A stretch of DNA of 52,672 nucleotides, taken from NCBI GenBank assembly GCA_034422735.1, contig DAOUJL010000073.1, positions 1 to 52,672 on the forward strand, in the 5' to 3' direction. The notes beneath the pieces were generated by a model. That model worked only from the letters and a program-made list of their open reading frames with translations. It was not told where the DNA came from and did no database searches. Position numbers and translations under genes: made by a program. This DNA is from CATOSD01 sp034422735 (lineage in GTDB: Bacteria > Chloroflexota > Dehalococcoidia > Lucifugimonadales > CATOSD01). Each line of letters opens with the position of its first letter. Position 1 is the stretch's first letter. Of this stretch, positions 42,701-51,191 are shown in pieces.

Positions 42701-43216
42701 ATGATTCGCAGCCTCGACGGCAAAAGCCCCAAGATTCACCCCACGGCGTTCGTGAGCGAGTTCGCCTACGTTGTGGGAGACGTGGAGATTGGCGAGGGAT
42801 CCAGCGTGTGGCCCGGCACCGTGATACGGGCGGACGCCGGGAAGATAGCCATAGGAAAAAACACCTGCATCCAGGACAACTCCGTGGTTCACGGCGACGA
42901 CGACGTGTCCATCGGCGACAACGTGGTTATCGGCCACAGGGTTATGTGCCACGCCAAGACCGTCGGCAACAGCGTGCTCATCGGCAACGGCGCCGTGGTC
43001 AACGACGGCGTGGAGATAGGCGAGTACAGCCTGCTGGCGTCCGGCTGCATGGTCGTGGACAACATGCAGATACCGGCTCGCTCGCTGGTAATGGGCGTGC
43101 CGGGACGCGTGCGCGGTGAGGTGAAGGAGCGGCACGCCGAGCTGATAGACCGAACGGGCGGGCACTACGTCGAGCGCGCCCAGCGCTACAAGAGCCAGGG
43201 CAACCTGGAGGCGTAG
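42701..43216 (+). CDS. Gamma-class carbonic anhydrase family protein
   Basis: 171 residues, a left-handed beta-helix with hexapeptide repeats (VGDVEIGEGSSVWPGTVIRAD, IGDNVVIGHRV). Zinc ligands are in place at H64 (VVHGDDD), H79 and H84 (GHRVMCH); the five-residue spacing of the last two fits Cam. These proteins may hydrate CO2 or act as acyl/metal-binding relatives (YrdA, PaaY). The start is ATG 42701 with AAGGAG upstream; the frame extends further but without a ribosome binding site. Confidence 0.92.
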   Translation: MIRSLDGKSPKIHPTAFVSEFAYVVGDVEIGEGSSVWPGTVIRADAGKIAIGKNTCIQDNSVVHGDDDVSIGDNVVIGHRVMCHAKTVGNSVLIGNGAVVNDGVEIGEYSLLASGCMVVDNMQIPARSLVMGVPGRVRGEVKERHAELIDRTGGHYVERAQRYKSQGNLEA

Positions 43217-43223
43217 TCTCGCC

Positions 43224-44912
43224 TCACATCTGTGAGGGCGCCTCCACGTCCATCAGGCTCAGGCAGCGGGCCAGGGCGACTCTGGCCGCGTCGACCAGCT
43301 TCAGCCGCGCCTTCGTGACCGCCTCCTCGCCCTCTACGCCGGACAGCACGCGGCACTTCTGGTAGAACCAGTGGAAGGCGGTAGCCAGTTCGCCCGCGTA
43401 GTGCGGCAGGTGGTGCGGCTCCAGCGAAAGGGCCATCATCTCCACCACTTCCGGAAGCTGCAAGGCTTTGCGCACTAGCGCCAGTTCCGCCTCGTGCGTG
43501 AGCAGCGACACGTCGCCTTCCGAGTAGTCGATTCCCCTCTCTCCGGCGATCTTCAGTATGCTTGCGATCCTGGCGTGGGCGTACTGGACATAGTAGACGG
43601 GGTTTTCGTTGGACTGCTGCTTGGCCAGTTCGAGGTCGAACTCCATCTGGCTTTCGGCGGAGCGCGACAGGAAGAAGAACCGGCAGGCGTCCGCGCCAAC
43701 ATCGTCCACCAGCTCGCGCAGCGTCACGATGTCGCCGCTGCGCTTGGACAGCCGCACCAGCTCATCGCCGCGCCTCAGCGTCACAAGCTGGTTCAGCAAG
43801 AGCGTCAGCCGGTTCGGAGAAACTCCGAGCGCGTCTACAACGGCCTTCATCCGCGCCACGTGCCCCTGGTGGTCCGCGCCCCACACGTCGATGACCCGGT
43901 CGAAGCCGCGCTCTACGAACTTGTTGTAGTGGTAGGCAATGTCGGAAGCGAAATATGTGGGCGTGCCGCTCGTGCGTACCACCACCGCCTGCTTTGGCTC
44001 GTCCGCCTCCTCCCAGTCGAACCACGTCGCGCCCTCCCGCTCGGCGAGCTGCCCGCGCTCGCTGAGCAGCGCGACGCTGCGGTCGTACTGGCCGCCGCGG
44101 TAAAGGCTGCGCTCGCTGAACCACACGTCGAAGTCTACCCTGAGCGCCTCCAGGTCTTCGCGTATGGCGTCGAGCATTCTGCCCAGGCCTATCTCGCCCA
44201 GCTCGGCCACGGCGTCCGCCTGTGGCGCGTCGCCGAAGCGGTCTCCCTCGACGGCGCGAATCTCGCTCACGAGGTCCACCATGTACTCGCCCACGTAGCC
44301 GTCCTCGGGGAACTCCGCGGATTTGCCGAGCAGCTGCTGGTAGCGGGCGAACAGGCTCTCGTTGAACTTGTCCATCTGGTTGCCGGCGTCGTTGATGTAG
44401 TACTCGCGCTCGACGTCGTAGCCCGCGGCAGACAGCACGTTGGCCAACGCGCTGCCGATGACCGCGCCGCGCGCGTGCGCCACGTGGAGCGGCCCGGTGG
44501 GATTGACGCTGACGAACTCGACCTGCACGCGCTCGCCCCTGCCGACTCCAACGTTGCCGAACTCCTCGCCCGCCTCGCGTATGGCCTCCACCTGCCCGGC
44601 CAGCCACGATTCCAGTAGCTCGATGTTGATGAAGCCCGGCCGCGCGACCGACACTTTGCCGAGCGGTTCCTCCACCGCTATCCTCGCGGCTATCTGCTCG
44701 GCGATGGCCATCGGGCTCATTCGCATGGGGCGAGCCAGCTTGAGCGGAAGACTGGACGCGAACTCCCCGTGCGCGGGATTGGGAGGGCGCTCTATGGCTG
44801 CGTCCTCCACGTCCGCGGACGGCAGATTGCCCTCGCTCTGGGCATCCCGGAGCGCGTCCAGCACAAGCTGTGCGACTTGTCCTCTAACCGTGTCGTGCGA
44901 TGTGTCAGTCAT
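43224..44912 (-). CDS. argS: Arginyl-tRNA synthetase
   Basis: 562 residues, class I aminoacyl-tRNA synthetase. There is the N-terminal Add-1 domain, then NPTGPLHVAHARGAVIG with HVAHARG in the HIGH position (near 141), YYINDAGNQMDKF, and the KMSK-equivalent region LVRLSKRSGDIVTLREL. The C-terminal DALR anticodon-binding domain contains YVQYAHARI. It charges tRNA-Arg with arginine in the cytoplasm. ATG 44912; the length is normal for the bacterial enzyme. It converges with the carbonic anhydrase gene, whose stop lies 7 bp away. Confidence 0.96.
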   Translation of the reverse strand: MTDTSHDTVRGQVAQLVLDALRDAQSEGNLPSADVEDAAIERPPNPAHGEFASSLPLKLARPMRMSPMAIAEQIAARIAVEEPLGKVSVARPGFINIELLESWLAGQVEAIREAGEEFGNVGVGRGERVQVEFVSVNPTGPLHVAHARGAVIGSALANVLSAAGYDVEREYYINDAGNQMDKFNESLFARYQQLLGKSAEFPEDGYVGEYMVDLVSEIRAVEGDRFGDAPQADAVAELGEIGLGRMLDAIREDLEALRVDFDVWFSERSLYRGGQYDRSVALLSERGQLAEREGATWFDWEEADEPKQAVVVRTSGTPTYFASDIAYHYNKFVERGFDRVIDVWGADHQGHVARMKAVVDALGVSPNRLTLLLNQLVTLRRGDELVRLSKRSGDIVTLRELVDDVGADACRFFFLSRSAESQMEFDLELAKQQSNENPVYYVQYAHARIASILKIAGERGIDYSEGDVSLLTHEAELALVRKALQLPEVVEMMALSLEPHHLPHYAGELATAFHWFYQKCRVLSGVEGEEAVTKARLKLVDAARVALARCLSLMDVEAPSQM

Positions 44913-44996
44913 GCTTTCTTACCGCCGTGGGAATGGGCTTCACTGCGTAAACGATACCAGAACCGCCCCGCGTGACGCCATTCGCTGGATGAACCG

Positions 44997-45977
44997 CTAG
45001 CATCCGGGGGGATAGCTCTTGCTCGAAACCAGGGTACCGTCAGCGTCGTAGAGGCCCGCCTCGTCCGGGTCGCTGTTGCTCCAGATTGCGGTGCGGGACC
45101 CGAAGCTGAATCCTCCCGAATCGGCGTGCACCTGGTTGGTGTAGACGCGGATCGTTTCGCCCGGCTCCAGTGTACGCGTTGGGAACACGAACCGCGGCCT
45201 GCCGTCCGCGATGTCCAGCAGACGCCAGCCCCTCAGTTCTTGGGCGCTTCCACCTTCGTTCACGATTGCCACGTACTCGTCGGATTCCGTTCGCGGCACC
45301 TCCCCGTCGAAAAACACGCAGGCGATGCGCACGTCCGGCGTCGCCGATTCAGGCGTGGCAGTGGGTTCGGGCGTTGGAGTGTCGGTAGGCAGTGGTGTGG
45401 GCGTGTCGGTCGGTGTGGGGTTAGGCGTGGCAGTGGGTTCGGGCATTGGAGTGTCGGTCGGTGCTGGCGCTGGGGTGTCAGCAGGCTGTGGTATGGGCGT
45501 GTCGGTGGGCAGCAGGGCAGGTGTATCGGTGGGCAGCGGGGCAGATGTGTCCGTCGGCTGTGGGATGGCAGTGCGGGTCGGTGCGGCCGTTGGCGTGTTA
45601 GTCGGCAGCGGCGTTGGAGTCTGCGTCGGCCGTGGGGTAGCTGTCGCGGTGGGCTCAGGCTCAGGCGTCGCGGTGGGCGCAGGCGATAGAGTAGCCGCGG
45701 GTTCTCGCGTGGGCGTCAGTGTAGGCGTGGGCCGTGCTGTGGGAACAGCCGTTGGTTCGGGCGCAGCCGTAGGCGCTGGCGCCAGCGCCGCTACCAGCAC
45801 CGGCGTGTCTGTGGGAGCGGGCGTAGGCGCTGGGGGTGGAGTGGCCGTGGCCGCGGCGCCGGTCTGCCCGCCACACGCGGACGACAGGGCGAGCAGTGCA
45901 AAGGCGGACACCACGATGACCAGCCGCGCGACAACGCGCGACTGGCGCAGTCGGCAGTCCGGCTCGTTGTCCTCCAT
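44997..45977 (-). CDS. Lipoprotein with Pro-Thr repeat region and lamin-tail-like domain
   Basis: About 326 residues. The signal peptide ends ALLALSSAC (C35 lipidated). Residues about 45-210 are a proline/threonine repeat built on TPTPLPTDTPTP-like units. The last 110 residues match a lamin-tail (LTD) domain: FFDGEVPRTESDEYVAIVNEG, LRGWRLLD, and TLEPGETIRVYTN. LTD domains are found in surface-anchored proteins of bacteria; the PT tract probably spans from the membrane to the exterior. ATG 45977 is chosen; TTG 45986 is in frame just upstream. Confidence 0.82.
   Translation of the reverse strand: MEDNEPDCRLRQSRVVARLVIVVSAFALLALSSACGGQTGAAATATPPPAPTPAPTDTPVLVAALAPAPTAAPEPTAVPTARPTPTLTPTREPAATLSPAPTATPEPEPTATATPRPTQTPTPLPTNTPTAAPTRTAIPQPTDTSAPLPTDTPALLPTDTPIPQPADTPAPAPTDTPMPEPTATPNPTPTDTPTPLPTDTPTPEPTATPESATPDVRIACVFFDGEVPRTESDEYVAIVNEGGSAQELRGWRLLDIADGRPRFVFPTRTLEPGETIRVYTNQVHADSGGFSFGSRTAIWSNSDPDEAGLYDADGTLVSSKSYPPGC
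45337..45850. repeat. Low-complexity GT-rich repeat encoding Pro/Thr units
   Basis: The plus strand shows dozens of imperfect GGCGTGTCGGT/GGTGTCGGTGGG-like units, the complement of codons for Thr-Pro-x-Pro repeats in the lipoprotein gene on the minus strand. Unit lengths vary (about 12-24 bp) with no unique spacers. It is slippage-prone coding repeat, not CRISPR. Confidence 0.7.
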
Positions 45978-46006
45978 CGGCGACAAGTAGCCTTTAGGCC
46001 GCGTCG

Positions 46007-47068
46007 CTACGAGACAGCCTCTATCAGGACGCCGTCCGGAAGCGTCTCTCTAGCGACCACCTCGCCCACAACCGCGCGAGTCTCGACGCCGGCGTCCTCG
46101 AGTGCCGCGAGTAGCCCGTCTAGGCCGTCTCTAGCAATGCTGATGAGGAGACCGCCGGAAGTCTGTGCGTCCACCAGGAGCAGGCGCTGGTTCTCGTTCA
46201 GATCGTTCCACTCCACCACGTCGTCGATGGAGGCGAGGTTACGGTGAGTTCCGCCCGGCGCTATGCCGGACTCGAGCAGATCCCACGCCCCGTCGATCAG
46301 CGGCACCGCGCCGAAGCTCACGCGGGCGCCGACGCCGCTGCCCTGGCAGATGGCTCTGAGGTGGCCCAGCAGCCCGAATCCCGTGACGTCTGCGCAGGCA
46401 TGGGCGCCCGCGGCGGTCATGGCCTCGGCTGCCGCCCTGTTGAGTGTGGCCATCTCGCGCACCGCGTTCGCCAGAACGTCGTCGGACACACGCTGCTGCT
46501 TGCCGGCGGTGGTGATGATGCCGGTGCCGATAGGCTTGGTCAGCACCAGCGCGTCGCCCGGGAGTGCGCCCGCGTTGGTGATCTCCGAGCCCGGCGAGAC
46601 AAGGCCGGTCACGGAGAGGCCGTACTTGGGCTCCTGGTCGTCTACGGTGTGGCCGCCCACTATCAGCACGCCCGCCTCCTGGGCCTTGGCGCCTCCGCCC
46701 CGCAGGATTTCGCCGAGAATCTCCTTGGGCAGGTCTATGGGGAACCCCACTATGTTGAGAGCTAGGAGCGGGCGCCCGCCCATCGCGTACACGTCGCTAA
46801 GGGCGTTGGCGGCGGCTATCTGGCCGTACAGGTAAGGGTCGTCGACGATGGGCGGGAAGAAGTCGAGCGTCTGGATGATCGCCGTATCATCGTTAAGCTT
46901 GTAGACGGCGGCGTCGTCTCCGGTGGAGATTCCGACCAGCAGGTTGGGATCGGTTACCGTGGGTAGCTGGCTCAGAACCTGGGCCAGGTCCGAAGGACTG
47001 AATTTGGACGCTCAACCGGCGCAGCTTGCCAGCTCGGTCAGCCTGATTTCGTCACTTAGTAGCGCCAC
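46007..47068 (-). CDS. selD: Selenide, water dikinase SelD with in-frame UGA (selenocysteine) at the active site
   Basis: Reading GTG 47068 (with GGAGG 6 bp upstream) to TAG 46007 gives 353 residues if the TGA at 47014-47012 is read as selenocysteine. The sequence around it is LTELASCAG-U-ASKFSPSDLAQVL, and SelD proteins carry Cys or Sec at exactly this spot (U19 here). Downstream motifs are intact: ISTGDDAAVYKL, QTLDFFPPIVDDPYLYGQIAAANALSD in two parts, GGHTVDDQEPKYGLSVTG and the KQQ segment. SelD makes selenophosphate from selenide and ATP. Standard gene callers would truncate it to a start at 46792. The family length (about 345-350) supports the readthrough. Confidence 0.93.
46984..47007 (-). 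promoter_or_regulatory. Candidate bacterial SECIS stem-loop in selD
   Basis: On the minus strand, 13 nt after the UGA, GTCC-TTC-GGAC (46998-46988) forms a 4-bp stem with a 3-nt loop. Outer pairing CCA (47007-47005) with TGG (46986-46984) extends it across an internal loop. The loop lies about 17-19 nt after the UGA, in the range of bacterial SECIS elements that recruit SelB. The structure is short and not covariation-tested. Confidence 0.45.
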
Positions 47069-47153
47069 GGCGCACCTCCGCCTCTTGTTGGCCTCTTGCC
47101 GCCTGGTGCGGCGTTGCCAAGTATAGCACAGCCTTCCCACCTCCCGCGCCCGT

Positions 47154-47183
47154 TTGCGGTTGCTAGTCTTGTGGCGTTAGAAT
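47154..47183 (+). promoter_or_regulatory. Candidate promoter of the MBL-fold hydrolase gene
   Basis: TTGCGG (47154-47159), 18-bp spacer, TAGAAT (47178-47183, five of six). It lies in the intergenic gap between the divergent selD and hydrolase genes, about 29 bp before the ATG at 47212. Confidence 0.35.
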
Positions 47184-47211
47184 GAGACTAAATTCCGCAG
47201 GAGGTAACCTG

Positions 47212-48012
47212 ATGGCAGGATACTCGGCACGAGTCGGAAACGTGGAACTTGTCTCACTAACGGACGGGGAGGGCGCAGGCCCGCCCACTGCCGTATTCGC
47301 CGCGAGCACCATCGAACAGTGGCGGGAGGACTACCCCGAGCTGCTGGACGCCAACGAGATGATACATCCCCGCTACGGCTCGCTCGCGATCCGCTCCGCC
47401 GGCAAGCTCATCGTGGTGGACACCGGGCTTAACGGTCCGGACGGCAAGCTGCTGGACGAGATGAAAGAGAAGGGCGTCGACAGTTCCGCCGTCGATCTGG
47501 TGGTGCTGAGCCACCTCCACCCCGACCACGTGGGCTGGAACCTCACGGACGGCAGCCCCACTTTCCCCAACGCCCGCTATATCGTTTCCCGCACTGACTA
47601 CGAGTTCTGGACGTCCCCCGAGATGGCGGGCTCGGACCACGTGAAGAACCAGGTGCTCCCCCTCAACGACCTCGACATCCTCGACCTCGTGGATGGCGAG
47701 TACAACGTCACCGACGAGTTGACCACGTTCCCCACGCCCGGCCACACTCCCGGCCACATCTCGCTCATCGTATCGTCGGGTGGCGAAAAGGGTTTCGTGC
47801 TCGCGGACGTGGCGCACAGCCCCGCGCAGGCGCACTACACCGACTGGAACCCCGGTTTCGACAACGACCCGGATACCGCGCAGAAGACCCGGCACTCCGT
47901 TCTGGACCGGCTGGAGGCGGATGGCTCGCTGGTGAGCGCCGGCCACTTCCCCTCGCCAGGCTTTGGCCGCTTCGTGCGCAGCGGCGGTCGGCGCGTCTGG
48001 CAGGGCGTCTAG
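47212..48012 (+). CDS. MBL-fold metallo-hydrolase
   Basis: 266 residues. The metal site HLHPDH (SHLHPDHVGW, near residue 101) is complete, with TPGHTPGHIS (third His), the Asp of VLADVAHS and a distal His (SAGHFPSPG). N-terminal to it is VVDTGLNGPDG. The layout is of the lactonase/AttM-like (quorum-quenching or general hydrolase) branch, and the substrate is unknown. ATG 47212 is chosen over 47182 because AGGAGG lies 6 bp upstream. It is divergent from selD. Confidence 0.93.
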   Translation: MAGYSARVGNVELVSLTDGEGAGPPTAVFAASTIEQWREDYPELLDANEMIHPRYGSLAIRSAGKLIVVDTGLNGPDGKLLDEMKEKGVDSSAVDLVVLSHLHPDHVGWNLTDGSPTFPNARYIVSRTDYEFWTSPEMAGSDHVKNQVLPLNDLDILDLVDGEYNVTDELTTFPTPGHTPGHISLIVSSGGEKGFVLADVAHSPAQAHYTDWNPGFDNDPDTAQKTRHSVLDRLEADGSLVSAGHFPSPGFGRFVRSGGRRVWQGV

Positions 48013-48038
48013 CCCGGCTGCGCCACCCTGGGTTGCTG

Positions 48039-48719
48039 ATGGCCGCGTTGGTTGCCCGTGCCGCGACGCTCACACGGGCGGCCCTCGGCGTGGCGATCCT
48101 CGCCATCGCGCTGACGGCGCTCGCCTGCGGTGGCCAGGAAGTGCCGCCCGAGGCTGAGGCGCGGGCCGAGTTCGAGCGGGGCCTCGCATTCAAAGAGCAA
48201 GGCAACCTGGTGAGGGCGCTGGAGTCGTACGACGCCGCCCTGGCCATTTATCCCGCTCTGGCGGACGCCTACGCCGAGCGAGGGTTCGTATTCTACAGCC
48301 GGGGCGACCACCGCGCGGCCTTGGCGAACCTGAATCGCGCCGTCGAGCTGGACGGCGACCTGGCTGCCGGCTACAACTACCGGGGCATGGTGTTCGAAGA
48401 GGTAGAGGACACCGACAACGCCCTGATCAACTACGGCAAGGCCATTCAGCTCGACCCCGAACTGAAGGCGGCCTACTTCAATCGTGCACGTGTCCACGTG
48501 GGGGACGAGGAATACGAGTCCGCGATCGACGACCTCACCTCCGCTATCTCGCTGACCCCGGACGATGCTCGGCTCTACCTGCTGCGCGGCCAGGTGTACC
48601 TGCAACTGGACGACCTTGCGAGGGCCGAAGCGGACTTCGAGCAGGTGCTCGGCCTCACGGGCGACGAGTCGCTGGCGCTTGCGGCGAGGCAGCTACTCAC
48701 CGCGCTGCGGCTGAGGTGA
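48039..48719 (+). CDS. TPR-repeat lipoprotein
   Basis: 226 residues from ATG 48039 (TTG 48033 in frame). The signal peptide ends LTALAC with C30 as the lipidation site. Five or so TPR units follow: EFERGLAFKEQGNLVRALES, ADAYAERGFVFYSRGDH, AGYNYRGMVFEEVEDT, AAYFNRARVHVGDEEY and ARLYLLRGQVYLQL. Without a PT linker, it differs from the TPR lipoprotein at 41555. It is likely an envelope protein-interaction scaffold. It starts 27 bp after the hydrolase gene. Confidence 0.88.
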   Translation: MAALVARAATLTRAALGVAILAIALTALACGGQEVPPEAEARAEFERGLAFKEQGNLVRALESYDAALAIYPALADAYAERGFVFYSRGDHRAALANLNRAVELDGDLAAGYNYRGMVFEEVEDTDNALINYGKAIQLDPELKAAYFNRARVHVGDEEYESAIDDLTSAISLTPDDARLYLLRGQVYLQLDDLARAEADFEQVLGLTGDESLALAARQLLTALRLR

Positions 48720-48728
48720 CCACCTGAC

Positions 48729-49304
48729 ATGGCACGAAAGAGCAAGGCACCCGAGGCCGCCGGCGGACAACGGTACGTCGCGCTGCTCAGTGGCATCAAC
48801 GTTGGCGGCAAGAACAGGCTGCCGATGGCAGATCTGCGCGACATCTTCACCGCCGCCGGCGGCGGCACGGTGCGCACCTACATCCAGAGCGGCAACGCGG
48901 TGTTCGAGGCGACGCGCGATTTGGCCGAAGCGGTGCCTGAGGCTGTCGCATTGGCGATTCGTGAGAGGTTCGGCTACGAGACGTCCGTCGTCGTGCGTTC
49001 GGGCGAGGAACTGCGCCGGATTGCTGCCTCGAACCCCTTCGACACTTCCGGCGATCCACGCTTCCTTCTTGTGGCCTTTCTACGAGACACGCCCACCGCC
49101 GACTCGGTATCGCGCCTCGACCCGGACCGTTCGCCCCCGGACGAATTCGCCGTGCGTGGCCGCAACGTCTACCTGCATTACCCCAACGGCGTAGCCCGGA
49201 GTAAGCTGACGAACGAGTACCTCGCCGGGCGGCTGAAAACCGTAAGCACCATGCGGAACTGGCGGACCGTCCTCAAACTGCTGGAGATGGTCGACGCGCC
49301 CTGA
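48729..49304 (+). CDS. DUF1697 family protein
   Basis: 191 residues. The N-terminal ALLSGINVGGKNRLPMADLR and VRTYIQSGNAVFEA are diagnostic of DUF1697; the C-terminal NGVARSKLTNEYL and TMRNWRTVLKLLEM close the domain. The family is common in many bacteria and its function is not defined. ATG 48729 follows the TPR lipoprotein stop by 9 bp. A basic, disordered N-terminal extension of about 14 residues precedes the domain. Confidence 0.92.
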   Translation: MARKSKAPEAAGGQRYVALLSGINVGGKNRLPMADLRDIFTAAGGGTVRTYIQSGNAVFEATRDLAEAVPEAVALAIRERFGYETSVVVRSGEELRRIAASNPFDTSGDPRFLLVAFLRDTPTADSVSRLDPDRSPPDEFAVRGRNVYLHYPNGVARSKLTNEYLAGRLKTVSTMRNWRTVLKLLEMVDAP

Positions 49305-49310
49305 TGGCTG

Positions 49311-50591
49311 ATGCCGGTTCGCTTGCCTAGACTCTTGGCTGGACGCCTCTTCGAGGGACTGAACCCTCGCGACCTCGTCTGGGTCTCGGCGATGTCGCTG
49401 ATGCTCTCGGTGCTGATCCTGCCGTTCGCCAGCTACGTCGCGGCGCTTCCGTTCATCCAGGACGAGTGGGGAATCAACAACACCCAGGCTGGCGTGGTCT
49501 TCTCCGCATTCCAGGCGGGGTTCGCCGCCTCCGCGCTGCTGGTGATACCGCTCACGGACAGGCTCAGCTCCCGCCACATCCTGGTGGCGTCCGCGGCCAC
49601 GTCCGCTGTCGGCAACGCGCTGTTCCCGCTGGCCGCGCAGGAGATCGTCACCGCCTCGTTGCTGCGGGCCCTCGCGGGCGCCGGGCTCGTCGGCGTCTAC
49701 GTTCCGGGCCTGCGTGTCATCTCCGAGCGGTTCGCCGACAAGGGACGCGGCATGGCGATGGGCCTATACGTCACCGCGTTCTATGCGGGAAACGGCGTCT
49801 CCCTGGTCGCCACGGGCTGGCTGCTGGAGTGGCTCGAATGGCGGGACGCCTACCTCTGGCTGTCGCTGGCCTCCTTAGCCAGCCTGCCGCTCGCGTGGTT
49901 CCTGCTCCGCCGGCCGCGGCCGGTCGCGGCGTCCGGTTCGTCTGGAGGGCGGCTGGATGTGTCCGTGCTGCGCAATCGACGCTCCCGGGTCTACATCCTC
50001 GGCTACACGCTCCACGCGGCCGAGCTGTACATCGTGCGGGGCTGGCTGCCCGCCTTCCTGACCGCGGCGCTCGTGATGAGGGGGATGGCGCACGATCAGG
50101 CGGTGACGACCGGCGCGGCGGTAGGGGGCATCGCGCTGGGCGTGGGCGCGCTCGGCCCGGTGATGGGCGGGATCATATCCGACAGGCTGGGCCGGGCGGC
50201 GTCCGCGGCGGCCATCTTCGCCCTCAGCGGGGCGTGCTCATGGCTCATCGGCTGGATTGGAGGCTTCCCTTGGCCGCTCATTGTTGGCGTCGCCGTCGTG
50301 TACGGCTGGGCCATCGCCGCCGACTCCGCCATCTACACCACGGCGGTCACGGAAGTCGCCAAGCCGGAGCAACTCGGTTCCACGATGGCGGTGCAGTCGT
50401 TCCTGGGCTTCATGGGCGGCGTCATCGGCCCGATCCTCGCCGGCGGCGTGCTCGACCTGGCCCCGGCATCCATAGAGTGGGGCGCGGCGTTCTCCGTCAC
50501 CGGCGTCATCGCCGTCGTGGCCGTGCTGGCGCTGGCGCGGGCGCGGGAGGGGCGCGCGGGTGTACAATCGACGCGTGGGCAAGTGGAATGA
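49311..50591 (+). CDS. MFS transporter
   Basis: 426 residues and about 12 membrane helices in two halves. The loop after helix 2 has PLTDRLSSRH (motif A-like), and IISDRLGR marks the equivalent in the second half. It resembles the CynX/NimT/nitrate-type single-substrate carriers in length, but the substrate cannot be read from the sequence. ATG 49311 is 6 bp after the DUF1697 stop; the two may be co-transcribed. The gene is the last of the GC-rich core before the composition drops. Confidence 0.9.
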   Translation: MPVRLPRLLAGRLFEGLNPRDLVWVSAMSLMLSVLILPFASYVAALPFIQDEWGINNTQAGVVFSAFQAGFAASALLVIPLTDRLSSRHILVASAATSAVGNALFPLAAQEIVTASLLRALAGAGLVGVYVPGLRVISERFADKGRGMAMGLYVTAFYAGNGVSLVATGWLLEWLEWRDAYLWLSLASLASLPLAWFLLRRPRPVAASGSSGGRLDVSVLRNRRSRVYILGYTLHAAELYIVRGWLPAFLTAALVMRGMAHDQAVTTGAAVGGIALGVGALGPVMGGIISDRLGRAASAAAIFALSGACSWLIGWIGGFPWPLIVGVAVVYGWAIAADSAIYTTAVTEVAKPEQLGSTMAVQSFLGFMGGVIGPILAGGVLDLAPASIEWGAAFSVTGVIAVVAVLALARAREGRAGVQSTRGQVE

Positions 50592-50596
50592 GGTAG

Positions 50597-50884
50597 TTAG
50601 CCCCCCTGTTTGAAGATAACGTCGTCTATTCTGATCCACTTCGGGTCTGGCCCAGTGATGGCCGCTCCAGAAGCTGAAACGTACTGATGCGCATAGCACA
50701 AAAGCCAGTCGTTCACGGTCAACCTGATTCTAACCATGCGGCTCCGCGTACCGGCCGGAAATCCGCTTCTAGGTTGGCCAGACATCTTTCGGGCAACTTC
50801 CACGTAGGCTTGACCCGTCTGCAACTTTGTTCTAACCTCCAAGATGTCGTACAGTTCATACCGCACTTCGTCGCTTACTGACAT
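50597..50884 (-). CDS. Small hypothetical protein
   Basis: 95 residues from ATG 50884 (an ATG at 50914 in frame would give 105). The sequence alternates basic and hydrophobic segments (VRYELYDILEVRTKLQ, MVRIRLTVNDWLLCYAHQYV), suggesting a compact beta-rich domain. No family is recognised. The coding is in lower-GC DNA than the MFS gene it converges with, 5 bp away. No clear ribosome binding site is seen for either start. Confidence 0.5.
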   Translation of the reverse strand: MSVSDEVRYELYDILEVRTKLQTGQAYVEVARKMSGQPRSGFPAGTRSRMVRIRLTVNDWLLCYAHQYVSASGAAITGPDPKWIRIDDVIFKQGG

Positions 50885-50912
50885 GGAAACTGGTTGACCG
50901 GGTGAGATTGAC

Positions 50913-51152
50913 ATGAACAGCAGAATTCTTGAACTACTGACCAGTTACTCGACGGGCGACCTGGACTTTGTGTCGCTTGAAGACCTCGTGATTCCTCTCG
51001 CGTGGGAAGAGGACGGACCAGCGCAAGACGTCGTCGATCGGGTTGCTGCCGAGATAGCGTTGGTCAAGGATGGCGCTTCCGACGAAACGATGTTCAGAGA
51101 GCGCATCGGACAGATTGTCGCATCCTCTGTCACACCTGCTCGTAACGCGTGA
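50913..51152 (+). CDS. Small acidic hypothetical protein
   Basis: 79 residues, strongly acidic and helical (LELLTSYSTGDLDFVSLEDL, AQDVVDRVAAEIALVKDGA). Size and charge are like toxin-immunity or regulatory proteins, but no family is recognised. ATG 50913 has GGTGAG upstream. It is divergent from the gene above, their potential starts sharing the palindrome CATG at 50912-50915 if the longer form of the latter is used. Confidence 0.55.
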   Translation: MNSRILELLTSYSTGDLDFVSLEDLVIPLAWEEDGPAQDVVDRVAAEIALVKDGASDETMFRERIGQIVASSVTPARNA

Positions 51153-51191
51153 ACAATCGAACGGCACCCAGACCGGAACCTTCCAACTAGC

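Noticed and set aside
45337..45850. Repeats that look CRISPR-like
   Set aside because: Units are short, imperfect and contiguous without unique spacers, and they encode the Pro-Thr tract of a lipoprotein.
46007..46792. Truncated 261-residue selD starting at ATG 46792
   Set aside because: The frame continues upstream as conserved SelD sequence to GTG 47068 with one in-frame UGA at the known Sec position; the short form would lack the active site.
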